A stretch of 64,000 nt of DNA, taken from assembly GCA_014647715.1 (NCBI GenBank), contig BMPS01000009.1:1-64000 (forward strand). The letters are read 5' to 3'. The stretch is from Streptomyces cinereus. GTDB lineage: Bacteria; Pseudomonadota; Gammaproteobacteria; Pseudomonadales; Moraxellaceae. Both the position numbers and the translations under genes were made by a program. This document shows positions 48,584 through 60,052 of the stretch, piece by piece (position 1 is the first letter of the stretch; each line of letters opens with the position of its first letter). Under the pieces are notes generated by a model. It saw nothing but the letters and a program-made list of their open reading frames with translations. It was not told where the DNA came from and did not search any database.

Positions 48584-49180
48584 TTATTCACTGGCTTTCA
48601 CAGTCCCGTAAAAGCCGATTTTTTCGCTGAGGGCTTGAACCGACTTTTGCGCAGCCTCTACGGTCAAAACGACATTTTTACCATAATCAACCTTCAAAAT
48701 CGTGGCATTAAAGCCGTCTAATGTATGCCTAACAAAGGATTCATTGGCAAAATCGGTTTCAATCAGTATCACGCTTAACGGCACAAACGCGTGCAAATTC
48801 ATGTTATCAACCACGGCTTGTGCGGTGCTACTATAGGCACGTGTCAGCCCACCTGCACCAAGTTTGATACCGCCAAAGTAACGCACCACAATCACCACGC
48901 AGTTACCAACTCCCTTGTGTTGTAACACGTTTAAAATCGGCTTACCTGCCGTACCACTGGGCTCACCATCATCATCAAAACCTGCCGAGGTAGTGTTGTG
49001 CGGGTCGCCAATAATATGGCCATAGCAGACATGGCGTGCATCGGGATACTGGTTACGTAATTGTTCCACGTGAAACATTAATTGCTCGCGGCTATCAATG
49101 GCAAAGCCAAAGCCCAAAAATTGGCTTTTTTTAATCTCAAGTGTGGCAGTACATGGGTCGCTAAGCGTGTAATAGGTCAT
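48584..49180 (-). CDS. yigZ: YigZ/IMPACT family protein
   Basis: A 198-aa protein of the UPF0029/IMPACT family, with KKSQFLGFGF, DDGEPSGTAGKPIL and VVRYFGGIKLGAGGLTRAY conserved. The eukaryotic relative affects translational control; the bacterial role is unclear. A perfect parS encodes LMFHVEQ near residue 34-40. The weak Shine-Dalgarno makes the start tentative. It is divergent from rsuA. Confidence 0.93.
   Translation of the reverse strand: MTYYTLSDPCTATLEIKKSQFLGFGFAIDSREQLMFHVEQLRNQYPDARHVCYGHIIGDPHNTTSAGFDDDGEPSGTAGKPILNVLQHKGVGNCVVIVVRYFGGIKLGAGGLTRAYSSTAQAVVDNMNLHAFVPLSVILIETDFANESFVRHTLDGFNATILKVDYGKNVVLTVEAAQKSVQALSEKIGFYGTVKASE
49062..49077. other. parS site 7 (in yigZ)
   Basis: TGTTCCACGTGAAACA, a full match; about 22 kb from oriC. 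Confidence 0.92.
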
Positions 49181-49229
49181 GGTTAATCTATGTTACAATA
49201 AACAAAACAAGCACTAGGATAACAAAAAA

Positions 49230-49934
49230 ATGCGTTTAGACAAATTTTTAAGCAAAGCCACCGAGCTATCGCGTAAAGACTGCAAAAAAATCTTGCACGC
49301 AGGCGAAGTCACTGTCAATGGCGAGGTGGTCAAAGATGCAAGCCTACATATCGATGAAGTGAATGACGATATCGAATGGGCGGGCGAGCCATTATCAGTC
49401 GCGATGGGCAATCGCTACTTACTGTTATATAAGCCAGAAGGCTTTGAGTGCACCCTAAAGCCAAAAGAATGGCCGATTGTCACAGACTTGATTGATGTAC
49501 CCCAGCTAGGTAGTTTGCGGATTGCAGGGCGACTCGATGTCGATACCACAGGTGCGCTGCTACTTAGTGATGATGGTGGCTTTTTGCACCGCGTCACTAG
49601 CCCCAAACATCATGTGGCAAAGGTGTATGAGTTGACCCTTGCCGACCCAATGACTGAAGCACAACAGGCATTTGCTATCAAAGAATTGGCAAAAGGCATC
49701 ATGCTTGAAGACGAGTATGATAAAACCAAACCCGCTGAGTTAAGTTTTTCTGATGCTACCCATGCCAAGCTGGTACTCACGGAAGGTAAATACCACCAAG
49801 TCAAACGCATGATGGGCTACTTTGGCAATAAAGTCATTGAGCTACACCGCGCTAGTATCGGTAACATTACCTTAGCAGGATTAGAAAAAGGCGAAAGCCG
49901 GTTTTTGACTGCTGAAGAAATTGACCAATTTTAA
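49230..49934 (+). CDS. rsuA: 16S rRNA pseudouridine-516 synthase
   Basis: RsuA isomerises U516 of 16S rRNA. The 234-aa protein begins with an S4 RNA-binding domain (MRLDKFLSKATELSRKDCKKIL, to about 60) and has the catalytic aspartate in GRLDVDTTGALLLSDDG, then HHVAKVYEL and KYHQVKRM. AGGAT precedes the ATG. Its stop overlaps that of the convergent DUF2939 gene by four bases. Confidence 0.95.
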   Translation: MRLDKFLSKATELSRKDCKKILHAGEVTVNGEVVKDASLHIDEVNDDIEWAGEPLSVAMGNRYLLLYKPEGFECTLKPKEWPIVTDLIDVPQLGSLRIAGRLDVDTTGALLLSDDGGFLHRVTSPKHHVAKVYELTLADPMTEAQQAFAIKELAKGIMLEDEYDKTKPAELSFSDATHAKLVLTEGKYHQVKRMMGYFGNKVIELHRASIGNITLAGLEKGESRFLTAEEIDQF

Positions 49935-50590
49935 TCATTTAGCGGCAGTGTCACACCCACGATTTTCCAATGAATAAGCCCTTGGCGCTGCAAGCTCAAC
50001 GTTAAGGGATAGCCACGCACCTGTCCGGTGACTTCAAAACAGTTAAAACCACAATAGTGTGTGGTCGGTCGGTTTTGCGACGTTGCTGTGGTGGCATTGG
50101 GATTAGGCGATTGCAGTTGTTGTTTAATTTTTTGATTAAGCTCAGCTGAATTGCGCGCCAAAATCAAGTCTTTGATATCAATCTTATCCATCGCTACGGC
50201 CACCAAGCCACCCAGCAGTTTGACATTTGTTTTAAGCAGCTCGGTGGTCGCTTGTCCTGTCAGCGCATACTGTACGCCCTCTGGCTTGACGGTATTATCC
50301 ACGGCTTGATTAACCATTTTATTTACTAGGTCATCAGGGTTTAATTCGATATTGAGCATCTGCAAAATCGGGGATTTTGCCACATGACTGGCTTTTTCCA
50401 CCAATACAGGGGTTAGCTGTGATTTGATACTTTGCTGTAGTTGCGTAAATTCAATCGCTGCACTGATGGTGTCTGCTTGTTGTGCATCATAGGCTTTTTT
50501 CAGTTGGTACACTGCCCAATAAGGGGATGCAAATACCCATGCGACGACAATCAATGCGAGGATGATTAGCAAAGATAATACTTTTTTCAT
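49931..50590 (-). CDS. DUF2939-family membrane-anchored protein
   Basis: A 219-aa protein with an N-terminal membrane helix (KKVLSLLIILALIVVAWVFA) and no lipobox, so probably anchored in the inner membrane and facing the periplasm. The YWAVYQLKKAYDAQQADTISAAIEF segment is typical of DUF2939. The C-terminal half has two cysteines (CGFNCFEV). The function is unknown. Confidence 0.82.
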   Translation of the reverse strand: MKKVLSLLIILALIVVAWVFASPYWAVYQLKKAYDAQQADTISAAIEFTQLQQSIKSQLTPVLVEKASHVAKSPILQMLNIELNPDDLVNKMVNQAVDNTVKPEGVQYALTGQATTELLKTNVKLLGGLVAVAMDKIDIKDLILARNSAELNQKIKQQLQSPNPNATTATSQNRPTTHYCGFNCFEVTGQVRGYPLTLSLQRQGLIHWKIVGVTLPLND

Positions 50591-50843
50591 AAATCACTAT
50601 CAGGGTTAAAGTTTGCTAATTAGTTTAAAACAACGGGCTAGGCTGTTGCGTATTTTTCTTGCAAAAAAAGGAAAATATTTTTGCGCTGATTGCCGATTAT
50701 TTGCTTGATTATTTAACAAAAATCGCCACTATATTGCATATTTTTAAATTTTAGTCTTTCAAAGGTTTGGCAGCTGTTAAACGTTGCTACTGGTCGAATC
50801 CACTCTGCCGTACTGTCAACACTATGCTGCCAAAGGAGTTACT

Positions 50844-52010
50844 ATGTCAAAACGCGATTTTTATGAAGTATTAGGGGTAGATAAAACCGCTAATGAACAA
50901 GAAATCAAAAAAGCCTACCGCAAACTTGCGATGAAATACCATCCAGACCGTAACCCTGATGACCCTGCCGCCGAAGAAAAATTCAAAGAAGCCTCGATGG
51001 CGTACGAAGTGCTAAGTGATGATAGCAAACGTTCAGCGTATGACCGTATGGGGCATGCCGCGTTTGAGAATGGCATGGGCGGTGGCGGCTTTGGCGGTGG
51101 AAACTTCCAAGATATTTTTGGCGATATTTTTGGTGGCATGGGCGGCGGTCGTGGTGGCAGCGCGGGCGGCTTCCAAGACATTTTTGGTGACATTTTTGGG
51201 GGTCGCACAGGGGGTGGACGTAGCAGACGCGGCTCAGATTTACGCTATATGCTTGATTTGACGCTTGAAGAAGCGGTGCAAGGGACAAAAAAAGAAATTA
51301 CCTTTACCGCACCTGCCCCTTGTGAAACTTGTGATGGTAAGGGCGCCAAAGACAGCAGCGATATCGTGACCTGCGCAACTTGTGGTGGTGCGGGTGTGGT
51401 ACGTATGCAGCAAGGATTTTTTGCTGTGCAACAGACTTGCCCCAACTGTGGCGGCTCAGGTAAACAAATCAAAAATCCTTGCAATGACTGTCATGGCTCA
51501 GGTGTTAAAGAAAAATCACGCACCCTTGAAGTCACTATTCCTGCTGGTATCGACAATGGCGATCGGGTACGTTTAACGGGCGAAGGTGAAGCGATTACCG
51601 GCGGCGAAAGCGGCGACTTGTATGTTGAAATCCGTGTGGCACAGCATCCTATTTTTACCCGTGAAGGCGCTGACTTATACATGGATGTGCCAATTAGCTT
51701 TGCGGATGCAGCCTTAGGTCGTGAGGTGGAAGTACCAACGCTTGAAGGACGTATCAATTTACGCATTCCCGAAGGCACCCAAAGCCATAAAGTATTCCGT
51801 ATCAAAGGCAAAGGCGTTACCCCCGTGCGCACGACGATGAAAGGTGACTTGTTATGCCGTGTGGTGGTTGAGACACCGACCAACCTTAACAACGAACAAA
51901 AAGACCTACTTCGTCAGCTGCAATCATCTATGGGTGATCATCAACAATCGCCCCAGAAAAAATCCTTCTTTGATAAACTCAAAGAAGATGTCAAAGATTT
52001 GTTTGACTAA
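50844..52010 (+). CDS. dnaJ: chaperone protein DnaJ
   Basis: The Hsp40 co-chaperone that delivers substrates to DnaK and stimulates its ATPase. From the ATG at 50844 (AAGGAG upstream) it is 388 aa. The J domain has HPD (33-35); the Gly/Phe region holds two near-identical copies of [11 protein letters not shown]; the zinc domain has the four motifs [24 protein letters not shown] and CNDCHGSG; the C-terminal substrate domains follow. It is unlinked from dnaK (0.7 kb), about 48 kb away. Confidence 0.98.
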   Translation: MSKRDFYEVLGVDKTANEQEIKKAYRKLAMKYHPDRNPDDPAAEEKFKEASMAYEVLSDDSKRSAYDRMGHAAFENGMGGGGFGGGNFQDIFGDIFGGMGGGRGGSAGGFQDIFGDIFGGRTGGGRSRRGSDLRYMLDLTLEEAVQGTKKEITFTAPAPCETCDGKGAKDSSDIVTCATCGGAGVVRMQQGFFAVQQTCPNCGGSGKQIKNPCNDCHGSGVKEKSRTLEVTIPAGIDNGDRVRLTGEGEAITGGESGDLYVEIRVAQHPIFTREGADLYMDVPISFADAALGREVEVPTLEGRINLRIPEGTQSHKVFRIKGKGVTPVRTTMKGDLLCRVVVETPTNLNNEQKDLLRQLQSSMGDHQQSPQKKSFFDKLKEDVKDLFD

Positions 52011-52038
52011 GTTTTATTGGTTTATAGTGTTTTATAGA

Positions 52039-52054
52039 AGTTTCACGTGAAACA
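52039..52054. other. parS site 8 (after dnaJ)
   Basis: AGTTTCACGTGAAACA, 15 of 16 consensus bases; the only canonical-core site not inside a gene. It lies just before the dnaJ terminator and about 25 kb from oriC. Confidence 0.85.
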
Positions 52055-52056
52055 TT

Positions 52057-52088
52057 AAACCCTTGTAATGATTGCAAGGGTTTTTTTT
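52057..52088 (+). terminator. terminator of dnaJ
   Basis: The stem AAACCCTTG/CAAGGGTTT (52057-52065, 52075-52083), with further pairing inside the loop, is followed by eight T (52081-52088). It begins 2 bases after the parS site. Confidence 0.88.
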
Positions 52089-52232
52089 GGCATAAGCCAG
52101 TATTGGGTTAAGCTAGGATTCAGCGAGACAAGCTGTTATGATTTGAACTTAAAAAGTTATGCAAGAAAATTAGGCTAGAAAATCAAATTAGAAAGTTATA
52201 CTAGGTAATTGGGCTAGATAAAGGATAAGCAA

Positions 52233-53039
52233 ATGGTAAAAGTAGGGGTCATAGGCGCAGGTGGGCGCATGGGACGTATGCTGATTCAAGCAGTGGCGCA
52301 AAACCCACAAACTACCCTTGCAGGGGCGATAGAGCGTCAAGGCTCAAGCTTGTTGGGCGTGGATGCGGGCGAGCTAGTTAATCTTGATAAAATTAATGTC
52401 GCTTTGGTCGATGACTTGGCAGGGGTTATTCATGATATTGATGTGCTCATAGATTTTAGCTTGCCTGAGTCGACTGCCAAAAACTTACAACTTTGTGCTG
52501 ACAAAGGCGTCAATATGGTCATTGGGACAACAGGCTTAAACGATGAACAAAACGCCATCTTAAAACAGGCAAGTGAAAAAATCGCCATCGTGTATGCAGG
52601 CAACTACTCAACTGGGGTGAATTTAACCCTTAAACTGCTTGAAATGGCTGCCAAAGCATTTGGTGATAGCGCCGATGTCGAAGTCATCGAAGCCCACCAT
52701 AAACACAAAATTGATGCGCCATCGGGCACTGCTTATATGATGGCTGAAGCGGTTGCCAAAGGACGCGGTCAAAACCTAAAAGACGTGGCTATCTATGGTC
52801 GCGAAGGTCAAACTGGCGCACGCAAAGCAGGCGAGATTGGTATCCATGCCATTCGCGGTGGCGAGATTGTCGGCGACCATACAGTGATGTTTATCGCCGA
52901 TGGCGAAATTGTGGAAATTACCCATAAAGCCCGTGAGCGCATGACCTTTGCTGCAGGGGCGGTGCGTGCTGCGGTGTGGGTCAATGAGCAGCAAACAGGA
53001 CAGTTTGATATGCAAGATGTGCTTGGGCTAAAAGATTAG
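52233..53039 (+). CDS. dapB: 4-hydroxy-tetrahydrodipicolinate reductase
   Basis: DapB is on the lysine/diaminopimelate pathway. The 268-aa protein has the nucleotide motif [14 protein letters not shown] (3-16), the catalytic [15 protein letters not shown] segment (about 151-165) and the [17 protein letters not shown] strand. AAGGA precedes the ATG. Diaminopimelate is also the peptide component handled by Mpl (45 kb), so both serve cell-wall synthesis. Confidence 0.97.
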   Translation: MVKVGVIGAGGRMGRMLIQAVAQNPQTTLAGAIERQGSSLLGVDAGELVNLDKINVALVDDLAGVIHDIDVLIDFSLPESTAKNLQLCADKGVNMVIGTTGLNDEQNAILKQASEKIAIVYAGNYSTGVNLTLKLLEMAAKAFGDSADVEVIEAHHKHKIDAPSGTAYMMAEAVAKGRGQNLKDVAIYGREGQTGARKAGEIGIHAIRGGEIVGDHTVMFIADGEIVEITHKARERMTFAAGAVRAAVWVNEQQTGQFDMQDVLGLKD

Positions 53040-53065
53040 CATCAACTGCTTATTCAACAAAAGAG

Positions 53066-53098
53066 CCGAAACACTTTGATAGTATTTCGGTTTTTTTA
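53066..53098 (+). terminator. terminator of dapB
   Basis: A CCGAAA/TTTCGG stem (53066-53071, 53085-53090) with a 13-nt loop and a T7 run. Confidence 0.7.
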
Positions 53099-53109
53099 TT
53101 AACTAACGC

Positions 53110-53685
53110 TTATTTGGTTTTGGGTTGTAGCACTTGTTTTTTAAAACCCGCTTGTTTCATTAAGGCGTCTAAACCATTACGCACTGCTAGCGTCAAGTTT
53201 TTTGATTTGGTGAGTTGCGCTGCAAATTTTTTCTTAGAGTCAGGGGTTGGTTTTGGATTGGCGATGACGATTTGAGCGGCAGCGATATCGCTACTTAACG
53301 TTTCGATATATTGGTCACGCAAGTTTGATACGCTTGGCTCGGTCAATTTGATTGCCGCAAATTTTTGTTTTTGATAGCTCTTATAGGCAATCACCTCATT
53401 TAAAAACTGGGTCTGAATCGCAGCTTTTTGGGCATCGGTTTTGGCTTCAGTAACTTTAGGGTGGTATTTTTTTTCGATTTCAGCTTGTTTGACTTGGGTC
53501 TCAGCTTCCATCGCTTGACCAGCTTTGATTAAAGTCAATAGATTTTGCTGTAGCAGAGTAGGTGCAGTTTGGTTGGCAGCACGAGTAGGCGTGGGATTGG
53601 TGGGCGCTGCATGCGCAGCCCCGACATGTGTAACCACTGTGCCAAGCACGGCAAGGGTCAAAGCTGTTAGAATTTTAGGGTGCAT
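53110..53685 (-). CDS. exported hypothetical protein
   Basis: A 191-aa protein with a clear signal peptide (about 1-26, cleavage near AHA-AP) and a mature part that is Ala/Lys/Gln-rich and probably helical (coiled-coil-like segments around 55-110). There are no cysteines after the signal and no motif I recognise. AGAGG precedes the ATG. It is convergent with dapB. A periplasmic structural or chaperone-like role is possible but not supported by any motif. Confidence 0.75.
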   Translation of the reverse strand: MHPKILTALTLAVLGTVVTHVGAAHAAPTNPTPTRAANQTAPTLLQQNLLTLIKAGQAMEAETQVKQAEIEKKYHPKVTEAKTDAQKAAIQTQFLNEVIAYKSYQKQKFAAIKLTEPSVSNLRDQYIETLSSDIAAAQIVIANPKPTPDSKKKFAAQLTKSKNLTLAVRNGLDALMKQAGFKKQVLQPKTK

Positions 53686-53891
53686 AAAAACCTCTTGATT
53701 TCTTTGTAGTACGCTTGTTTTTTTAATTCAATTAAATACGATTTTCAACTTGCGAGTTAAACGACTTTGCAAATTAGTAGCTGTTATAGGTTCGCGCGTT
53801 TTTTTAACTTTAATTAATGGCACATTAAAAAGGCACTACCATAACAGGTAACTGATTGAAAAATCAATAAAAAGTATGATAAAAATTGATG

Positions 53892-53946
53892 TAAAAAAGC
53901 CGCTAGCCGGCAACAAGCATTGGGCAAGTTGACTATGCTAGCGGCT
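53892..53946 (-). terminator. terminator of thiC (long-loop hairpin)
   Basis: A 10-bp perfect inverted repeat AGCCGCTAGC/GCTAGCGGCT (53898-53907, 53937-53946) with a 29-nt loop, followed on the minus strand by six T (53892-53897). It lies 33 bases beyond the thiC stop. Confidence 0.8.
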
Positions 53947-53978
53947 ATACATCATAGCAGCGTTAGATTAGCTGGGGC

Positions 53979-56009
<2,031 letters not shown>

Positions 56010-56118
56010 TTATGTTATGAAGTTATGGTTTGCTGGACTCGGGCGAAGATAGGTGAGTGTGACTGTTTCTAGTAAAAGGCTGATTCTAGAAAAATATTGG
56101 TCTAACTAACCTAATAGA

Positions 56119-56204
56119 CGACTTCCCTACGACGGTGTTAACCGTGTCAGGTTCGACGGGTATGTCTCAGCCGTTGGTATGTCATCCAACTGCACCCCGA
56201 GTCA
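56119..56204 (-). promoter_or_regulatory. TPP riboswitch (THI element) upstream of thiC
   Basis: On the minus strand the conserved blocks appear in order: ACTCGGGGTGC (from about 56202), GGCTGAGA (about 56166-56173) and ACCCGTCGAACCTGA, then GGTTAACACCGTCGTAGGGAA (about 56123-56143). These define the thiamine-pyrophosphate aptamer. The ~120-nt stretch between the aptamer and the ATG holds a small inverted repeat (TTTCTAG/CTAGAAA at 56066-56092) but no terminator, so translational control is more likely. Confidence 0.93.
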
Positions 56205-56355
56205 ATACCTCCATATTAACAAAAACTCACAGGTTTACCTAATAGATTTTTAGCCATTTTGTGCCGATGATTTACTCAACTAAATTACTGATTTTTTTGA
56301 CAACTATCGGTATGATAGAGGCTCCTTGGTTGTTGAAAATGTTGTAATTATTGAT
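56205..56355. promoter_or_regulatory. divergent thiC / tolC-like promoter region
   Basis: About 150 bp hold the start sites for both genes. A weak thiC promoter candidate on the minus strand is TTAGGT-N17-TTAATA. For the rightward gene no clear promoter is visible; AGAGG lies before an alternative TTG start at 56326. Confidence 0.3.
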
Positions 56356-57711
56356 ATGAAATGCATCTGTTTGTGGAATCGTAAAGCGACTGGCGCCCGA
56401 TGGCGGTTAGGGGCGATGGCAGTGTCATTGATAGGGTCGATGTCCATTAGCCCAGCCGTGATGGCAAAGGATTTGTGGGAATTGTATAGTGCAGCCCAGC
56501 GTACCAATGGCAATTGGGCAGGGCAGCAATATGACTATTTGGCAACGCAAAAAAATGTGCAGCTAGCGTTTGGCGATATGCTGCCGCAAGTGGGACTACA
56601 AGGCAGTGTCAAACATAACCAGTTTTATCCCAAAGACGATAACATCCCTGACACGGGCAATACTGCAAGCCAAATTGGTATCGGACTGCGCCAAGCCTTG
56701 TTTCGTGCTGATAAATGGGCAAACTATGAAAAAGCCGTGCTCGCCAGTCAAGCCAATGACATCCAGCTATTACAGCAGCACCAACAACTCATCGAGCAAA
56801 TCAGCAAAGCCTATCTCAATGTATTGCGCGCTGAAGCGATGACAGATAGCCTCAATGCCGAGTTCACCGCACTCAAAGCACAAAATGACATGATGCAAGC
56901 GAGACTCGCGCAAGGGGTAGCAGCGCGGGTAGATACCGAAGAAAGCCGTGCAAGGCTTGAAAGCGTCAGCGCCTCTATTGCCAACAATGACGTGGCAATC
57001 GTAAATGCCAAACAGCAGTTATCACTGCTCACCGGTCAACCAATCAATCAGCTAGATGCTATCAAGTTACCGCCTGATTTGAATCTGGTGGCAAGTCAAA
57101 GTATCGAAAACTGGATGCAGCAGTCACAAAATAATAATCTCGATATTCAGCTAGCACAAACCCAAGTGGCGATTGCCAACAAACAAGTCGATTATCTCAA
57201 AGCCAATGCCTATCCCCGTGTCGATTTGGTAGGCAATGTGGGGGGGCAAGATTATACCCATAATAATGTTAGCGCTATTGATGGCACCAATTATAGCTTT
57301 GGGGTGGAAGTGGATTTCCCGTTTTATACCGGTGGGCGGACACGCGCAGGCGTTGAGCAAGGCACTCTGCAGGCGCAAGCGGCAAAAAGTCGCCTCGCCT
57401 ATGTGTACCAAGCCGCCATGACTCAGACTAGCCAAGCGTATTTAAATTTGGTCGCACAGCGTGCCACGATTAAAGCCCAGCAAACTGCGGTGGAAGCCAA
57501 TCGCCGCGTCGCCCAAGCGTCAAAAACAGGCTATGATTTGGGGGTGCGCTCGATGGTGGATACGCTACTGGCAGAGCGCCAATATCACGCTGCCAAACGC
57601 GATTTGATTAATGCGTATTTTGATTATTTAAATGCCTACATTGACCTACAAAAAGCTGCGGGCAATCTGACCGATGAGACGGTCAAAGTGCTAGATAATC
57701 AGCTGATTTGA
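56356..57711 (+). CDS. TolC-family outer membrane efflux protein
   Basis: An outer-membrane channel component of efflux or type I secretion systems. From the ATG at 56356 it is 451 aa. A long signal peptide with basic n-region ends near PAVMA-KD (about residue 37). The two TolC halves are visible: LNVLRAEAMTDSLNAEFTALKAQNDMMQARLAQGVAARVD and AYLNLVAQRATIKAQQTAVEANRRVAQASKTGYDLGVRSMVD, both ending in the conserved helical turn and V-DTL pattern. No membrane-fusion or transporter gene is adjacent, so it may be a housekeeping TolC. A TTG at 56326 is an alternative start. Confidence 0.9.
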   Translation: MKCICLWNRKATGARWRLGAMAVSLIGSMSISPAVMAKDLWELYSAAQRTNGNWAGQQYDYLATQKNVQLAFGDMLPQVGLQGSVKHNQFYPKDDNIPDTGNTASQIGIGLRQALFRADKWANYEKAVLASQANDIQLLQQHQQLIEQISKAYLNVLRAEAMTDSLNAEFTALKAQNDMMQARLAQGVAARVDTEESRARLESVSASIANNDVAIVNAKQQLSLLTGQPINQLDAIKLPPDLNLVASQSIENWMQQSQNNNLDIQLAQTQVAIANKQVDYLKANAYPRVDLVGNVGGQDYTHNNVSAIDGTNYSFGVEVDFPFYTGGRTRAGVEQGTLQAQAAKSRLAYVYQAAMTQTSQAYLNLVAQRATIKAQQTAVEANRRVAQASKTGYDLGVRSMVDTLLAERQYHAAKRDLINAYFDYLNAYIDLQKAAGNLTDETVKVLDNQLI

Positions 57712-57737
57712 TGCTTTTTTTGGCAAAATTTTAAGCT

Positions 57738-57763
57738 AAAAAACCCCGCCAATCGGCAGGGTT
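57738..57763 (-). terminator. terminator of pstS
   Basis: On the minus strand AACCCTGCC-GATT-GGCGGGGTT, a 9-bp stem with one mismatch, followed by a T run; 28 bases beyond the pstS stop. It also lies after the tolC-like gene. Confidence 0.82.
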
Positions 57764-57791
57764 AGTTAATCTAGTAAGCTGACACAAATGA

Positions 57792-58796
57792 CTATTTAAC
57801 TTTCGTCCATTCTTTACGAACCGCAGCTTTAGTACCGGCAGGTAGCGGAACGTAGTCGAGTGCAGTTGCTTGTGCATTGCCGTTAGTAAATGCCCAGTCA
57901 AAGAATTTAAGCGCTTCTTTGGCTTTTGCACCGCCCGTACGAGGTACGAGGATGAAAGTCGCTGCAGAGATTGGCCATGCGTTGGCTGCTGGCATGTTAG
58001 TGATAGTCACTGCAAAACCAGGATATTGTGCCCAGTTAATGTTTGATGCTGCGGCAAACGTTGAATCGTCTGGTAGTACAAATTTACCGGCGCGGTTTTG
58101 AAGTTGGGTATAAGCTAAACGGTTTTGTTTTGCGTAAGCGTATTCAACATAACCGATGGAGTTTGCAACACGTTGTACGTTGCTTGATACGCCTTCGTTA
58201 CCTTTACCACCCACGCTCGCTGCAGCATTAGGCCATTTAACAGTTTTGTCCGCGCCTACTTTTGATTTCCAATCGCTTGATACTTGGCTTAGGTAGTTAG
58301 TAAATACGAAAGTGGTACCTGAACCGTCTGAGCGGTTAACGGTGGTAATTTTAGCGGCAGGTAGGGCAACACCTGGGTTTAATGCTTTGATACGTGCATC
58401 GTTCCAAGTAGTGATTTTGCCCATATAGATGTCAGCAAGGACGGGGCCTGATAGTTTTAATTGACCTGGTTTGACGCCAGCGATGTTTACCACAGGTACG
58501 ATACCGCCAATGACTGCGGGGAATTGGATTAAGCCGCTGGCATTTAGCTCTGCTGGGCTCATGGGCGCATCAGTGGCACCAAAATCAACCGTTTTTGCTT
58601 GGATTTGTTTGATACCGCCTGAAGAACCGATACCTTGATAGTTTACTTGGTTACCCGTTGCTTTTTGGTAGTCGCTCGCCCATTTTGAGTAAACAGGTTG
58701 TGGGAAAGTTGCACCAGCACCTGTGATGTTAACAGCATTGGCTTGTGCGCCTACAGCAGCTAACGCCACACTGACGATTAAATGTGATAATTTCAT
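57792..58796 (-). CDS. pstS: phosphate ABC transporter substrate-binding protein
   Basis: The periplasmic phosphate-binding protein. The 334-aa protein has a signal peptide ending near ANA (about 21), then NITGAGATFPQPVYSKW and GIGSSGGIKQI, phosphate-contact residues in TDAPMSPAEL and RSDGSGTTF. AAGGA precedes the ATG. The permease genes pstCAB do not follow here: a terminator and the tolC-like gene come next, so they are elsewhere or absent from this unit. phoU is divergent. Confidence 0.97.
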   Translation of the reverse strand: MKLSHLIVSVALAAVGAQANAVNITGAGATFPQPVYSKWASDYQKATGNQVNYQGIGSSGGIKQIQAKTVDFGATDAPMSPAELNASGLIQFPAVIGGIVPVVNIAGVKPGQLKLSGPVLADIYMGKITTWNDARIKALNPGVALPAAKITTVNRSDGSGTTFVFTNYLSQVSSDWKSKVGADKTVKWPNAAASVGGKGNEGVSSNVQRVANSIGYVEYAYAKQNRLAYTQLQNRAGKFVLPDDSTFAAASNINWAQYPGFAVTITNMPAANAWPISAATFILVPRTGGAKAKEALKFFDWAFTNGNAQATALDYVPLPAGTKAAVRKEWTKVK

Positions 58797-59143
58797 AATG
58801 TTTCCTTGATGGACAAATGAGGTGATTGTCAGGGAAGATGGTAAATTAGCTTAGGACGTCGCCAACTAATGTGTCGCGTTTTAAATCACCCAAAGCTTGA
58901 AAAATTGTTACCATGTTAATGTAACAAAATGTCAAATTTGTTACGGTTATGTTAAATTTTGATGACATTAAAAAATTTGTTTGGTATTGACTAGACCTAC
59001 ATGATGGCGCATCGGCGGACATGGGGCGTACTTTTCATCATTTTGTCGTAATTTTTAGTTATAGTTAGCTTTTCTTTAAAGGCTTTTTTAATAACAATTT
59101 TGCTCAGTCCATGAGTCACAATCCATGAGTTAGGAAGGGAAAC
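58797..59143. promoter_or_regulatory. pstS / phoU divergent region with 11-bp phased repeats
   Basis: Heptamers at 58906 (TGTTACC), 58939 (TGTTACG) and 58950 (TGTTAAA), with weaker ones at 58917, 58928 and 58961, recur with 11-bp spacing. This resembles the spacing of PhoB-binding Pho boxes, although the sequences depart from the E. coli consensus. Given the flanking phosphate genes, PhoB control is a reasonable inference. No ORF is seen in the 347 bp. Confidence 0.4.
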
Positions 59144-59914
59144 ATGAATTTAATTGGTGAACATTTATCAAAAAGTTATGACCAAGATTTACAAAACTTG
59201 GTGAATTTGTTTTTAAAAATGGGTGGCATGGCAGAAGCCAATCTCACCAAAGCGATTGAATCACTGATAAAAAGTGATGTGGAGCTCGCCGAAGATGTCA
59301 TTGATGGTGACAAAGAAATCAACTTTACTGAGCAGCAGCTTGATGATTCGGTGGTCAAAGTATTGGCACGTCGTCAACCTGCCGCAACCGACTTACGCCT
59401 AATCATGGCAGTGAGTAAATGCGGCGCTGACATTGAGCGTATTGGTGATGAAGCCAAAAAAATCGCCAAGATGGCGCGCCGTGCCACCCGTGAAGGTCAA
59501 TCACCGATTGGGTATCATGAAGCGCATCAAATGGGTAATTTTGTGCAGATGATGCTAAAAAATGCGCTAGAAGCTTTTGCCAAGTTTGATGCAACAGGTG
59601 CTTACCGAGTAATAGAGCAAGATAGTGAAATTGATGCGATGTACAAATCTGCGTCACGCGCGATGATGACCTACATCATGGAAGATGGTCGCTATGTAGC
59701 AAAAGTCATTGATATTTTATGGGTGCTACGTTCGATAGAGCGTATTGGTGCGCATGCGCGTAATATCGCTGAGCAATTGATTTTTTGTATTACCGGTGAA
59801 GATGTGCGTTATCAAAAACTGGGTGCCAACAAAGACAGTGCATTTAACCCCGTAGCTAGCCATGAAATCAATGATGCCTCACTAGATTATCAACCGAGCA
59901 ATGGCGAAAACTAA
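59144..59914 (+). CDS. phoU: phosphate-specific transport system regulator PhoU
   Basis: PhoU represses the Pho response by linking the Pst transporter to the PhoR kinase. The 256-aa protein is the usual two repeats of a three-helix bundle (about 10-115 and 120-225), with acidic metal-binding helices (VIDGDKEINFTEQQLDD; VIEQDSEIDAMYKSASR) and the ERIGDEAKKIAKMARR and ERIGAHARNIAEQL repeats. GGAAGGG precedes the ATG. Divergent from pstS across a possible Pho-box region. Confidence 0.95.
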   Translation: MNLIGEHLSKSYDQDLQNLVNLFLKMGGMAEANLTKAIESLIKSDVELAEDVIDGDKEINFTEQQLDDSVVKVLARRQPAATDLRLIMAVSKCGADIERIGDEAKKIAKMARRATREGQSPIGYHEAHQMGNFVQMMLKNALEAFAKFDATGAYRVIEQDSEIDAMYKSASRAMMTYIMEDGRYVAKVIDILWVLRSIERIGAHARNIAEQLIFCITGEDVRYQKLGANKDSAFNPVASHEINDASLDYQPSNGEN

Positions 59915-60052
59915 CATTTGCTAGTAACACCTGCTGTTAGAGGCAGTGGGCTATCCGTGTTAGGTTATTTTAATGGACGGTTGCATGGTATTTTTAGGTG
60001 ATTCTGCTACACTGTAGCCTATCAACTTTGGTGACAAATGATAGGAAACACC

